The notes under the pieces were generated by a model that worked only from the letters and a program-made list of their open reading frames with translations, was not told where the DNA came from and made no database searches. Below, in pieces: positions 24,830 to 34,388 of a stretch of DNA of 64,000 nucleotides. This DNA comes from Paenibacillus marchantiophytorum (GTDB lineage Bacteria; Bacillota; Bacilli; Paenibacillales; NBRC-103111), in the NCBI RefSeq assembly GCF_014640555.1, contig NZ_BMHE01000025.1, forward strand, positions 1 to 64,000, given 5' to 3'. Both the position numbers and the translations under genes were made by a program. The stretch's first letter is position 1; each line of letters opens with the position of its first letter.

Positions 24830-25597
24830 ATGAATTCTCATGAATCATTTTTAAGGCAGATACAGCTGAAGAGACAGAGCGTTTCCTCCTATAATCACTA
24901 TCCTTTTAATCTAGGAGTAATTAAAAGTCTCGATAAACTTGATTTCCACCCCAAGGTAACATATATAGTTGGTGAAAATGGAATGGGAAAATCAACACTA
25001 ATGGAGTCAATCGCAGTAGCGTGGGGGTTTAACGCTGAGGGTGGAACTATAAACTTTTCATTTTCGACTCGATCTACTCATTCTAACTTGTATGAATTTA
25101 TTAAATTGATAAAAGGTCCTCATCGACCCAAAGATGGTTTCTTTTTTAGAGCTGAAAGTTACTATAATCTTGCAACACATATTGATGATCTCGATAGTCA
25201 ATTTTCTTTTGGTCGTCCAATTAAAGATTCTTACGGTGGGAAGTCCTTACATGAGCAGTCACATGGTGAGTCGTTCTTTTCAACATTCGTCAATCGATTT
25301 GGAGGCAAAGGATTATATATTTTGGATGAGCCAGAGGCTGCCTTGTCCCCGCTCCGTCAAATGGCGATGCTTGCTCGAATTCATGAGTTAGTTCAACAAA
25401 ACTCACAATTTATCATTTCAACTCACTCCCCAATCCTTATGGCATATCCGGATTCGGTTATCTATAATTTAAGTCCAGACGGGATTGAAGTCAGGTCTTT
25501 GGAGGAAACCGATCATTACGTAATTATGAGACAGTTTCTAAATAACAAAGACAACATGCTCAAGCATTTATTTGAAAATCAATCAAAAGACGAATGA
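24830..25597 (+). CDS. AAA-family ATPase (ABC-type, YbbL/COG3910-like)
   Basis: 255 residues. Walker A GENGMGKST is at 48-56, the signature-like LHEQSHGES is mid-chain, Walker B is YILDEPEAAL, and the switch histidine is in STHSPIL. It has no membrane domain, so it is not a transporter subunit; this size class of stand-alone ABC-ATPases is often annotated simply as AAA family ATPase. The role is unknown. The ATG at 24830 has GGAG nine bases upstream; an ATG at 24815 overlaps that site. AT content is higher than in the neighbouring aldolase gene, suggesting separate origin. Confidence 0.8.
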   Translation: MNSHESFLRQIQLKRQSVSSYNHYPFNLGVIKSLDKLDFHPKVTYIVGENGMGKSTLMESIAVAWGFNAEGGTINFSFSTRSTHSNLYEFIKLIKGPHRPKDGFFFRAESYYNLATHIDDLDSQFSFGRPIKDSYGGKSLHEQSHGESFFSTFVNRFGGKGLYILDEPEAALSPLRQMAMLARIHELVQQNSQFIISTHSPILMAYPDSVIYNLSPDGIEVRSLEETDHYVIMRQFLNNKDNMLKHLFENQSKDE

Positions 25598-25714
25598 AAG
25601 AAATTCATTTGTGTGAGTTACGCTATTGGCAAATATATTGAATGAAATCCTTTTGAACCAGTTGCATGAAAATGGGGCGAGAATTCAGGGAGCTATTCTA
25701 TCTTTCTATTTGGG

Positions 25715-25745
25715 TCACATCGGATTATTCTGATGTGGCTTTTTT
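25715..25745 (+). terminator. Terminator after the ATPase gene
   Basis: CACATC and GATGTG form a stem with a ten-base loop, followed by GC and six T. Confidence 0.6.
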
Positions 25746-25754
25746 GAATACTAG

Positions 25755-26331
25755 GAAGGGGCGGATTTAAACGGGCTCCCTTTTTAGTTTCCTGTTACAT
25801 GCCCACGATCTTAAGGTGGGCCCTATCGGTGCAAGGGACGTTTCTGCACGACGTGTTCATGCGGAGAAACGGAAGAGTGGAGCCCGGTTCTTGTCTGAGG
25901 ACGTATGTCAAGTCAATCATCGACATGTCATCTTGACAATCGACGAAGGTCTGAGAGATATGTTTTTTGTTGGTTTGGGGAACGTCAAGCCGCGATACTA
26001 GTAAAATGTGTCAGGACAGCGAGTTTGAGGGAACTACAGTACGCTATAATTCTGAAAACCGCCATATTCCGCTTCAAAGGGAACTACGATCCGCTATCTC
26101 ACAATTTCCCGGTTGGAATCAGCAGGTTCCGCATAAATAGCGGATCTCAATTCCCTTTCATGCTACGTTTATCCCATTTCCCGCCAAATAAAGGATCATA
26201 GTTCCTTTTCACAACGCTCTTGTCATAGCAAAGCCCAAAAGGAACAGAGGGAGGGAACTACGGTCCCCTAGATTGCTGAAAAACCGCTATGAAGACGCTC
26301 ATTTTTTAAGGCGGCAAAGCCGCTTTACTTA
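25755..26331 (+). repeat. GGGAACTA-unit repeat element, copy B (extended form)
   Basis: The core (about 26002-26331) is collinear with copy A: unit order + + - - +, at about 26029, 26079, 26137 (inverted), 26187 (inverted) and 26255, ending in the hairpin GGCGGCAAAGCCGC with a T-rich tail. An outer segment is shared only with copy C: CCCACGATCTTAAGG near 25801 and AACGTCAAGCCGCGATACTAG near 25980. Copy B also has about 100 extra bases inside the outer segment (25870-25970) relative to C. Copies B and C face each other in opposite orientation around the 26.3-33.5 kb cassette. No gene is supported here. Confidence 0.8.
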
Positions 26332-26474
26332 ATGACATTAAATTTCTAGTTGATTAGTCTACATTTTAAATCTGAAGACCTTGATATACTAATATTAATT
26401 TCATGTATGCAGGGGGCCATATGAAACCAGTGGTTCATACATAATGTTTGATACCCACCAGATTATGCGTCCGT

Positions 26475-27042
26475 TTGGCATAAAAGCTACAAAGGAAATA
26501 CATGCAGTAAAACCGTAAAGTTCAACAGGACCTTTCGGAGAAGTAGCAACTTTTAAATGGCATTTACAAGACATAATGAATGCTATGATTTCATTGAAGA
26601 TCTGGGTATATTTCCACTGAATCTGGAGAAGCTGACCTCTCAGGAGCCGGATCTGATTATTCTGACAGAAGCCTGGCGTGATGGAGAGGGTATGAGGCAT
26701 TTAGCAAAATTGCCCCCACAGTGGTCATTCCGAATCATGCCGAAAGCTTGGCCGACGAGCTTCGAATGTTCGACCGAAACAGTTTTATATTTATGACGAT
26801 GTGAATATGGTGGGAAATGTCCTATACAAGTATCTGGGTTTGACGCCTCAGGAGAAGGTACGGGTCGATGTCCTTGACGGTGAGGTTTCGGCTGAGGTTA
26901 TTCCTAAATATATCGGCGACCATTGCTGCTGGCGACCAACAAGGGTGCCGAGGAAACGCTTGAGCACAATAAGAAGTTGTGGGCCAATACGGCTGCGGTG
27001 AAGAACGGCAAGGTGAATGAGATTGATTTTGACCAATTCCTG
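26475..27042 (+). pseudogene. Iron-siderophore ABC binding protein, decayed
   Basis: Pieces in different frames read as a siderophore-type substrate-binding protein: EDLGIFPLNLEKLTSQEPDLIILTE (26600s), VVIPNHAESLADELRMFDRNS (about 26730), NMVGNVLYKYLGLTPQEKV (26801 on), and NKGAEETLEHNKKLWANTAAVKNGKVNEIDFD in another frame near 26940-27020. At least three frame changes are needed. Signal peptide and N-terminal lobe are missing. It abuts the converging AraC gene, which may have regulated the intact ancestor. Confidence 0.65.
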
Positions 27043-27900
27043 TCATTTCTCACATGGAAGCTGCACCTTAATTTGTTTGCGAAAGCTGAGCGGTGAAATG
27101 CCCATCAATAGTTTAAAGGTTCGTCCAAAATGGGACGTATTATCATATCCGACCATCCCCGCAATTTCAGTAATATTATACGAGGAGCCGACGAGTAGTT
27201 CTCGTGCTTTTTTTATTCGGATGTTGTTGATGTATTCAATGAAAGTGAAACCGGTTGCGTCTTTAAAAGTTCGGCAGAGGTAGGAGGGGCTTATGTCAAA
27301 TTGCTCTGAAATTTCGCGAAGGTTAAGGGATTCCATATAATTCTCGTTTATATAATTAACGATGTTAAGCACATTTTTGGGAGTTCGATTGGATTCAGCT
27401 AATGAAGTGTCCTGATTGTTAAATATTTTACGATTAAGATAGAGGAGCAATTCCATCAATAATAGTTGCTGGTATTGTTCATAACCGCGAGCCCGCATCT
27501 TCCCCTCGTAAATCATCTTCTGAAAAAGATCCTCGATGAAATATTGTTCCTTCCCGGTCATCTTCAATGAGCGATAATCACTTTCGAATAGTTCGAGCAA
27601 ATCCTCACGCTGTTCATTAGTACAGTAATCTTGTAGAAATTCTTTTTTGAATAGCAATGTAACTCGTTCATACGTATTGTTGCCGGAGTTAACTAGTCTA
27701 TGAATTTCGTTGATACCCATAAACAGCAGCGTTCCGCCCGCAACCTGATAGGTTCTGTCGCCAATAAAATAATAAAAATCCCCAGATATTAAATATAAAA
27801 TCTCATATGCATCATGATAATGCCTTGAAGGCATGCTCGTGTATACCTGTTTCTTACGGCTTATCTCAAGAAGATCAGACTCATAAAATACTGGCTTCAT
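27043..27900 (-). CDS. AraC-family transcriptional regulator with cupin domain
   Basis: 285 residues. The N-terminal cupin-like sensor (SMPSRHYHDAYEILYLISGDFYYFIGD) is followed by two helix-turn-helix motifs (LNLREISEQFDISPSYLCRTFKDAT and ITEIAGMVGYDNTSHFGRTFK). Such regulators respond to a sugar or related small molecule and activate nearby genes. It is divergent from the phosphoesterase/sugar-dehydrogenase pair, its most likely target, across about 225 bases. Its 3' end overlaps the decayed siderophore-binding remnant. Confidence 0.87.
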   Translation of the reverse strand: MKPVFYESDLLEISRKKQVYTSMPSRHYHDAYEILYLISGDFYYFIGDRTYQVAGGTLLFMGINEIHRLVNSGNNTYERVTLLFKKEFLQDYCTNEQREDLLELFESDYRSLKMTGKEQYFIEDLFQKMIYEGKMRARGYEQYQQLLLMELLLYLNRKIFNNQDTSLAESNRTPKNVLNIVNYINENYMESLNLREISEQFDISPSYLCRTFKDATGFTFIEYINNIRIKKARELLVGSSYNITEIAGMVGYDNTSHFGRTFKLLMGISPLSFRKQIKVQLPCEK

Positions 27901-28127
27901 ACAACACCTCCTATATGGATTGTAGTCTTAATCGTCAGGTTATAGCAATATATGTATAAAAATGAAAACTTACAAGAAGATATGTGCGGTTTAGACCGAC
28001 TTCCTGATATAAACTTTAACTGTACTTACCAAGTTCTGGGAAAAGGAGGGATCTATGCTCAACATGTTTGGAACGTAGGTTCAATGTGTCTAAATGTAAA
28101 ATTGCTGAGTAAAGGGAGAGAAGGGTG

Positions 28128-30716
28128 ATGGACCAAATGCATAATCATCAAACCTATTCAAAAAACAAATTGTCCAAGTTTATTAGCTCCATTGTTGTAT
28201 CTTTACTTCTTGTAATCGATATGGCTGGCGTTGTTGCAGCAAACAATGGGGATCTCGAAAAAGATTTGGCAAGCAAGGCAACTGCAGCTCAGGATACGAT
28301 TGCCCAATGGATTTTCAAAGATAAAGGTGTGAACGGGATATTTCCGGCTACAGGAGGGGTAAATCAGGCGGCATCCACGATTCGTGGTGTAGGTGCGAAT
28401 ACGGATGCGTACACCTATGAGCCCGGTGAGAACAGCATACGTAATCAGGGCTGGCAGGACGGGGTAGGCACCAAATACTGGCTTGCTACGCTTTCAACCA
28501 AAGGCTTCGAGAACATCAACCTCTCTTCACAACAAACATCCTCGAGTACAGGCCCCAAGGATTTTAAAGCGCAATACAGTACGGATCAGCAGACATGGAT
28601 CGATATCACTGGCGGAGGGCTTGTTCTTGCCCAAAATAATTATAATTGTTCCAATAATTCCTGCAAATTAACGAATCTCTCCTTACCTGTAGGGGCCAGC
28701 AATCAAGGTAATCTCTATATCCGCTGGCTCGTAAACTCGACAACAAGTGTGAGCGGCGGAAAAGTGTCGAGCTCTGGCTCTAGCAGGATCAAAGATGTCG
28801 TCGTTACTGGAAAACGAAGTGGTGATCCCGGTAATTCTCCCACATTGGAGTTAAGCAAAATCCCTGCTTCAGGGGCTACGGATGTAGCTGCCAATGCGGA
28901 GATTTCGGTGAGATTCAACAAAGCAATTAAACTCGATAGCGCTTATCAAGCTATAATCACAGAAAACAATGTGCCTTTTGGCACTATTTCGGCCTCACTA
29001 CTCGCCCCAGACACGGTGAAAATCAGTCACCCAAGCTTCACTGCCGCTAAAACCTACAAGGTGACTATCCCCAGAGGGCTCGTTAAAGGAGATCAGGATG
29101 GCCTGAATCCAGAGAGTGATATTATCTGGAGCTTCACGAAATCTCCGGACACAGGCAATAAAGTACCGACGTTGCTGAACATGACTTTTAACGGAGACCC
29201 TAAGACAAGTATGGCATTTGACTGGTACACGGCCGAAACAGTCAGAGGTACAATCGTACAAGTGGTCGAAGCCTCCAAGGTTAGTGGAAATGAGTTTCCG
29301 GAACAACTGACCACTTCTTATGAAGGCAGCTCGACAGTGATAGAGACCTTAATGACAGCAGGAGACAGAAGCACCAAGAAGTATAATAAGTTCGCCAGCC
29401 ACAAGGTTATCGTGAGCGGTCTCAAGCCTGGAACCAAGTATAACTACCGGGCGGGGAACGGTGATGCGGACGGTTGGAGCGAAGGGTCATTTACTACAGA
29501 CAAGATGGATAATCAGGATTTCCATTTCTTCTACGTAACAGATTCGCAAGGCTCAGACAAATCGAATTTCGAATTGTGGCAGGATACCTTCAAGAGAGCC
29601 ATTGAGAAAACAGTTGATCCCAAGTTTGTTCTTCTAACAGGAGATTTAATAGACGACGGTGATCTGGAACAGCAGTGGCAGTGGTTCTTAGGCGTACCGA
29701 AGCAAGAATTTGCCAATGTGCCATTTGCGCCGGTTCTCGGCAATCACGAGGTAGAAGATTATCCGAATAATAACTTCTATAACCATTTTAATCTACCTAA
29801 AGATGTCGGAACGGGTGCTCACGAGGGGGCCGTGTACTCTTTTGAATATGGCGATGCCCTCTTTATGCAATTCGATTCCCAATATGAAGGGGAGGTAAGT
29901 CCTCCTAAAGTGGATGCTCAGTTTACGAAGCAATTGGAGTGGATGCGGAATCAGGTGGCGAAGAGTGACAAGAAGTGGAAATTTGTTTCTATGCATAAGG
30001 GGGCTTATTCTTCAGGGGATAATGCATCGGCAGAAATCGATCGTGTTAAATTTTATCGGAAATATTTGATCCCTTTGTTTGATGAACTGGGTGTGGATAT
30101 GGTATTTGAGGGGCACGATCACATGTATATGAGATCTTACCAAATGCTAAACAACGTTCCGATTAAGAATGTCATTACCGATGAGCAGGGAAATGTGCTG
30201 AATCCCAAGGGAAGCATTTATTTGATGGGCAATTCAGCAGCTTCCAAATTCTACGACTTGAATCCTAACACAGACACGTTTTTTGCTGCTAAAAACGCTC
30301 AACCAGGCAAGAAAATGTTCGTGGATGTTTCACTTACAAGCGATGTGCTCAAGTTTACTTCCTATACAGCAGTTAAAGACAAACCCCTTGCCGTCTATGA
30401 TGCTTACAGTATTAAACGAACGGATGGCAAACCGGGCAAAGTCGAAAGTCCAAGTGCGGTAAAGCAGAACTCTAACCGTGCGCTCCTTACGTGGAAAGCA
30501 CCTGCAAATAGTATTGAACCAGTAAGAGGCTACCGGATATATGAGAAGAACGATAAAGTCAGCACGAATTGGAGCATGTATGTACCGGCTGTAAGCGGAC
30601 AAACGAGCTATAGCTATACGTTAAATGGGATAGACCCTGCCAAATCCTACAATTTTGTTATTAAGGCAGTAGGAATAAGAAATAATTCACCAGCCGTGGA
30701 GGTCGGATTGCAATGA
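28128..30716 (+). CDS. Secreted modular metallophosphoesterase
   Basis: 862 residues. A signal peptide (hydrophobic SSIVVSLLLVIDMAGVVAA, to about residue 40) precedes a discoidin/jelly-roll-like N-terminal region (about 50-230) and an Ig-like domain (about 238-340). A purple-acid-phosphatase-type fibronectin domain (350-450) leads to the calcineurin-like phosphoesterase (about 455-700) and a final fibronectin III domain. Metal-binding motifs are FFYVTDSQG, LTGDLIDDG, VLGNHEVE, SMHKG and EGHDHMYMRSY. It would hydrolyse phosphomonoesters or diesters outside the cell. A GGGAGAGAAGGG site precedes ATG 28128. Its stop overlaps the next start (ATGA), so the two genes are translationally coupled. 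Confidence 0.85.
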   Translation: MDQMHNHQTYSKNKLSKFISSIVVSLLLVIDMAGVVAANNGDLEKDLASKATAAQDTIAQWIFKDKGVNGIFPATGGVNQAASTIRGVGANTDAYTYEPGENSIRNQGWQDGVGTKYWLATLSTKGFENINLSSQQTSSSTGPKDFKAQYSTDQQTWIDITGGGLVLAQNNYNCSNNSCKLTNLSLPVGASNQGNLYIRWLVNSTTSVSGGKVSSSGSSRIKDVVVTGKRSGDPGNSPTLELSKIPASGATDVAANAEISVRFNKAIKLDSAYQAIITENNVPFGTISASLLAPDTVKISHPSFTAAKTYKVTIPRGLVKGDQDGLNPESDIIWSFTKSPDTGNKVPTLLNMTFNGDPKTSMAFDWYTAETVRGTIVQVVEASKVSGNEFPEQLTTSYEGSSTVIETLMTAGDRSTKKYNKFASHKVIVSGLKPGTKYNYRAGNGDADGWSEGSFTTDKMDNQDFHFFYVTDSQGSDKSNFELWQDTFKRAIEKTVDPKFVLLTGDLIDDGDLEQQWQWFLGVPKQEFANVPFAPVLGNHEVEDYPNNNFYNHFNLPKDVGTGAHEGAVYSFEYGDALFMQFDSQYEGEVSPPKVDAQFTKQLEWMRNQVAKSDKKWKFVSMHKGAYSSGDNASAEIDRVKFYRKYLIPLFDELGVDMVFEGHDHMYMRSYQMLNNVPIKNVITDEQGNVLNPKGSIYLMGNSAASKFYDLNPNTDTFFAAKNAQPGKKMFVDVSLTSDVLKFTSYTAVKDKPLAVYDAYSIKRTDGKPGKVESPSAVKQNSNRALLTWKAPANSIEPVRGYRIYEKNDKVSTNWSMYVPAVSGQTSYSYTLNGIDPAKSYNFVIKAVGIRNNSPAVEVGLQ

Positions 30717-32992
30717 CGGGTTTAGCGATGATTACACGAAGCAAAATTATGGCTTTAAGTCTCAGCATTTGTTTGCTACTCACTTTATTGCCTATATCAG
30801 GCTTTGCCCAGGCAGAGGTTGAGTCAGAAACTGCGGCAGGAGCAGTACCGAATCCGTGGAAGCAACAAAATATTGGATCGCCAGCCATGACGGGCACCGC
30901 TTCTTACGATCCGGGCGCTGACCAATTTACCGCAAGCGGCGCGGGCACGGACATTTGGGGTAAATCGGACCAGTTCAATTATGTGTATCAGCCCTGGACG
31001 GGAGACGGAGCAATAATTGCTCTTGTCTCTTCTCAAACAACCTCGAACGATTTCGCCAAGGCAGGCATCATGATAAGGGAAACACTGAAGGCTGATTCCA
31101 AGCATGTCGATTTACTAATGACTCCTACCAACGGATTCACCTTTCAGTACCGGACGGAAACAGGCGGAGCTTCCCAAAGCGTGAAAATTGCTTCGACGAG
31201 CCCAGCCTGGGTGAAGCTCGAACGCAAAGGCAGCGTCATCAAAGGATATGTATCCAACAACGGTTTGAACTGGGGCGATTTGGGCAACTTGACTTTAAAC
31301 ATGAGTGCCTCGCTCTATGTAGGATTGGTTGTCACCAGCCATGATGCATCCAAGTTAAGCACGGCCACTTTTGACAAAGTGAAAGTAAACGCTACCGGTG
31401 ATGTATTTCCCCCAACCGAACCAACAAACTTGCAGGCAAACAGTGTAACGAATACAACGGCTAACATATCCTGGACCGCATCGCTGGACGATGTTGGCGT
31501 GAAGGGCTATGACTTGTACAAAGACAATGTATTGACGCAAGCGAATGTAACGAACACCTCCTATACCTTTACCGGCTTGACGCCAGATACCACGTATTCG
31601 ATTACTGTGAAAGCCAAAGATGCGGCGGGGAATATTTCCAATGCCAGCAAGCCTCTAACGGTGAAAACGACCAATCAATCCGATACAGAGAGCCCGACTG
31701 CCCCAACAGATCTTGCAAGCTCAAGCAAAACCTCCTCGTCAGTTAATTTGACCTGGACGGCATCAACAGACAATGTAAGCGTTTATGAGTACGACATATA
31801 TACAAGTGGCATATTAGCCGGCAGCACGCCTGCTGCTTCCTTCAATGTGACAGGTCTTACGGCAAATACCACCTATAATTTCACTGTAAAAGCAAGGGAT
31901 TTAGCAGGAAATATTTCCGTGGCAAGCAAAGCGTTGTCTGTCAAAACGAACCCTGCCTCTTCCGATCCTTATACGCCAGAAGTTGTCGCAAGCAATCTGG
32001 AAACGCCATGGGCTATCGCTTTTGCACCGGATGGGCGGATTTTCTTCACGGAACGCAACAGCGGCAGAATTCGTGTCGTTGTGAACGGGCAATTGAAATC
32101 AACGCCAGTCATTACTCTGGGCTCGCCATTTTATTACATGCCCAAGAGCGAAGGCGGCTTATTGGGGCTAGCGCTCGATCCCGATTTTGCTACCAATCAT
32201 TACATGTATATCTACCATTCCTACAAAACCTCCGACAATAAAGTCGCTAATCGGGTCGTTCGCCTTATAGAAAATAACAACACAGCTACACTTGACAAGG
32301 TTCTTATTACTAATCTTCCAGGTGCGGTTTACCACAACGGCGGCCGTTTGAAAATTGGCCCTGACAAGAAACTGTATTTCAGTGACGGCAATTACGGAAA
32401 CAAAGACGATACACTGACTTTCCTTGGAGGAAAAACGTTCCGCTTAAATTTGGATGGTACGATTCCAAGCGACAATCCGTTTGGTGCCTCATCTCCGATC
32501 TATAGCAGAGGTCACCGTAATCCTCAAGGATTCGCCTGGCAGCCTGGTACGAACCGTCTATTTGAGTCGGAGCATGGCGAAGCCTCCCATGATGAGATCA
32601 ACTTCATTGAACCTGGCAACAATTACGGTTGGCCCAAATATGAGGGCGATGATCAGAATCACCCAGGCATTACGCCTCCGCTTATTTATGCCAATGGCAC
32701 AACCTGGGCGCCCTCTGGCATCACATTTGTAACCAAAGGGCCGTGGGCGGGGAATCTGCTTGTCGCCAATTTAAAGGGCAAACAGATCATTCGCATGGTG
32801 ATCGGACAGCAGAACGGCAAACCGACGATCGACAGCAATAATCTCAATTATCTGTATGTAAATAAATACGGCCGCATCCGTGATATTGTAGAAGCGCCGG
32901 ACGGTTCGCTTTATTTCGTTACCAGCAACAATGGCGATAAAAACGGTGACGGCACTCCGGATAAACTGATTCGACTGGTGCCCAACTTCTAA
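30713..32992 (+). CDS. Secreted PQQ-type sugar dehydrogenase with fibronectin III repeats
   Basis: 759 residues. A signal peptide (cleavage probably after FAQA, near residue 34) is followed by a concanavalin-like domain (about 45-225) and two fibronectin III repeats (about 235-318 and 328-412). The C-terminal six-bladed beta-propeller (about 420-759) is of the soluble glucose/aldose dehydrogenase family. Signature stretches are LETPWAIAFAPDGRIFFTER, EGGLLGLALDPDF, VYHNGGRLKIGPD, GHRNPQGFAW and EHGE-HDEINF. PQQ is the family's usual cofactor; no PQQ biosynthesis gene is visible, and some homologues may have other activities. It overlaps the phosphoesterase by four bases and is likely co-secreted. 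Confidence 0.85.
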   Translation: MTGLAMITRSKIMALSLSICLLLTLLPISGFAQAEVESETAAGAVPNPWKQQNIGSPAMTGTASYDPGADQFTASGAGTDIWGKSDQFNYVYQPWTGDGAIIALVSSQTTSNDFAKAGIMIRETLKADSKHVDLLMTPTNGFTFQYRTETGGASQSVKIASTSPAWVKLERKGSVIKGYVSNNGLNWGDLGNLTLNMSASLYVGLVVTSHDASKLSTATFDKVKVNATGDVFPPTEPTNLQANSVTNTTANISWTASLDDVGVKGYDLYKDNVLTQANVTNTSYTFTGLTPDTTYSITVKAKDAAGNISNASKPLTVKTTNQSDTESPTAPTDLASSSKTSSSVNLTWTASTDNVSVYEYDIYTSGILAGSTPAASFNVTGLTANTTYNFTVKARDLAGNISVASKALSVKTNPASSDPYTPEVVASNLETPWAIAFAPDGRIFFTERNSGRIRVVVNGQLKSTPVITLGSPFYYMPKSEGGLLGLALDPDFATNHYMYIYHSYKTSDNKVANRVVRLIENNNTATLDKVLITNLPGAVYHNGGRLKIGPDKKLYFSDGNYGNKDDTLTFLGGKTFRLNLDGTIPSDNPFGASSPIYSRGHRNPQGFAWQPGTNRLFESEHGEASHDEINFIEPGNNYGWPKYEGDDQNHPGITPPLIYANGTTWAPSGITFVTKGPWAGNLLVANLKGKQIIRMVIGQQNGKPTIDSNNLNYLYVNKYGRIRDIVEAPDGSLYFVTSNNGDKNGDGTPDKLIRLVPNF

Positions 32993-33005
32993 AAGGTGAA
33001 TAAAG

Positions 33006-33198
33006 CTATGCAGTCAGCGCGTGCCAATGGTCAATCGGCATGCGCTGCTTGAATTTAGCCTGAAACCATTGGTAGTAGTCCCTATACACTGTGCTGATTC
33101 CCTCACCGGAGACTGCCGTCAAGTCAAGCAGATGAGAAAAACCACAGCCTGCGGCTAGCTCACCCAGGCCACCCAGGAAATGAACCTTGTTGCAACCT
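33006..33198 (-). pseudogene. Unidentified coding remnant
   Basis: The minus strand reads an open stretch of about 63 codons (KVHFLGGLGELAAGCGF, SHLLDLTAVSGEGISTVYRD, YYQWFQAKFKQRMPIDHWHA) ending at TAG 33008-33006. The amino-acid composition looks like real protein, but there is no start codon with a ribosome site. The upstream side runs into a repeat at about 33200. I do not recognise the family. It is probably the C-terminal remnant of a gene cut by the repeat-rich segment. Confidence 0.4.
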
Positions 33199-33204
33199 CA
33201 AGCC

Positions 33205-33400
33205 CCCTAACGAACTCAATACCCTTTATTCGACCAAAATCGCTCATTCTGAAAATCTAATGAATGCCAGATTCGCTATTTCAAGCAAAAGATCAACATT
33301 CGGCCAATAAAGTGCCGGGTAGCGTCAACTCCGTTCATTAAATCTCCAAAGTAGCCATTTTCCGCTCTATAAGCATCATACAGTTCATTAGATAGATGGC
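33205..33400 (-). repeat. Second repeat family (TAATGAACT units), copy 1
   Basis: On the minus strand this segment matches 62343-62552 on the plus strand over nearly its whole length. Shared blocks are GAATGAGCGATTTTGG, AATAAAGGGTATTG, ATTAGATTTTCAGAATGAGC, GAAAATGGCTACTTTGGAG and TTTAATGAAC. It contains TAATGAAC units in both orientations. No coding potential. It lies next to copy C of the first repeat family. Confidence 0.75.
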
Positions 33401-33469
33401 CTTTGAGACCAAAAACCGCCGTAGCTAAGAAAGCTGCGGTGGTTGTCAAAATATAAGGGGTACGCTTAT

Positions 33470-33930
33470 ATACTAAGAAAAGCGGCTTTGCTGCCCTTAG
33501 AGATCAGCGTCTTCATAGCGGTTTTCAACAATATAGCGGATCCTAGTTCCCTCTGGGCTTTGCAATAACAGAGAGCGTCGTGTGAAAGGAACTATGATCC
33601 TCTATATGGCGGAATCTGGGGTAAACGTAGCATGAAAGGGAACTGAGATCCGCTATTTAAGCGGAACCTGCTAATTCCAACTGGGAAATGGTCACATAGC
33701 GGATCGTAGTTCCCTCTGGCGTGGAATATAGCCGTTTTAAGAATTATAGCGCACTGTAGTTCCCTCAGATTCGCTATCCTGACACATTTTGCTAGTATCG
33801 CGGCTTGACGTTCCCTTATCTCCGCGGAATTGCAAAGCTAGAGGAACGTGCCTTGCACCGATAGGGCACCACCTTAAGATCGTGGCACCCTTCACATGCG
33901 AGCAGCTTAAACCCTTTTTTCGGGTTACAG
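33470..33930 (-). repeat. GGGAACTA-unit repeat element, copy C (inverted, extended form)
   Basis: The reverse complement of the copy A/B architecture. The terminator-like AGCGGCTTTGCTGCCCTTA lies at the left (about 33480), then five units at about 33536, 33591, 33637, 33700 and 33750 in the mirrored order. The outer segment shared with copy B follows to about 33930 (ATCGCGGCTTGACGTT and ACCTTAAGATCGTGG). With copy B it forms an inverted pair about 7 kb apart. No gene is supported between 33930 and 34042. Confidence 0.8.
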
Positions 33931-34042
33931 CAAAACGAGGTTAATTCCAACTCGAACATAAATCCTTACGAGGTAAAGACTAAAGATGAATTGATTGGGA
34001 AAATCCAACATTGGCCAGAGTGGGAAATCAACGGTAGCATAG

Positions 34043-34319
34043 TTGCTTGCCGCACAGTCCGCTGATGCCTATTTTCAAGCAGACTTTACAGTAGTAGTTC
34101 AAGACGTCGTGGTTGGACCCATGTTGAATGAGTTTATATCCTATATCCAAAGCCGACCTTTTTATGTGGTGGTTCTTTGTCCAAATTCGTCTGTTGTCAC
34201 ACTAAGGGAATCGGACCGTGTTAAAAAAGGATATGGTGTTTGGACCGTTGAAGGATTGGATAGAAGAAACTGTTAATGAAATTATGACGAGATTGCAAGA
34301 TGAAGCAATTCTGAGTTAA
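34043..34319 (+). pseudogene. AAA/chloramphenicol-phosphotransferase-like kinase remnant
   Basis: The first part (QADFTVVVQDVVVGPMLNEF, VVVLCPNSSVV, GYGVWTVEGLD) matches the middle of P-loop kinases related to chloramphenicol phosphotransferase. After a jump it continues in another frame as ETVNEIMTRLQDEAILS to TAA 34317-34319, the usual C-terminus. The P-loop at the N-terminus is absent, although degenerate related sequence may extend left to about 33960. About 30 residues before the tail are deleted. Not functional. Confidence 0.6.
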
Positions 34320-34388
34320 GAAAAGGAATATTTATACTTCTGTAGAATAGGAAGTGTAACTATCTTACAAACGAAAAGAGGCAGAGTC

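Noticed and set aside
25801..25990. Riboswitch in the outer part of repeat copy B
   Set aside because: The segment has conserved hairpin-like blocks but no known aptamer core, and no gene starts in the expected place downstream. It is shared with copy C as repeat sequence.
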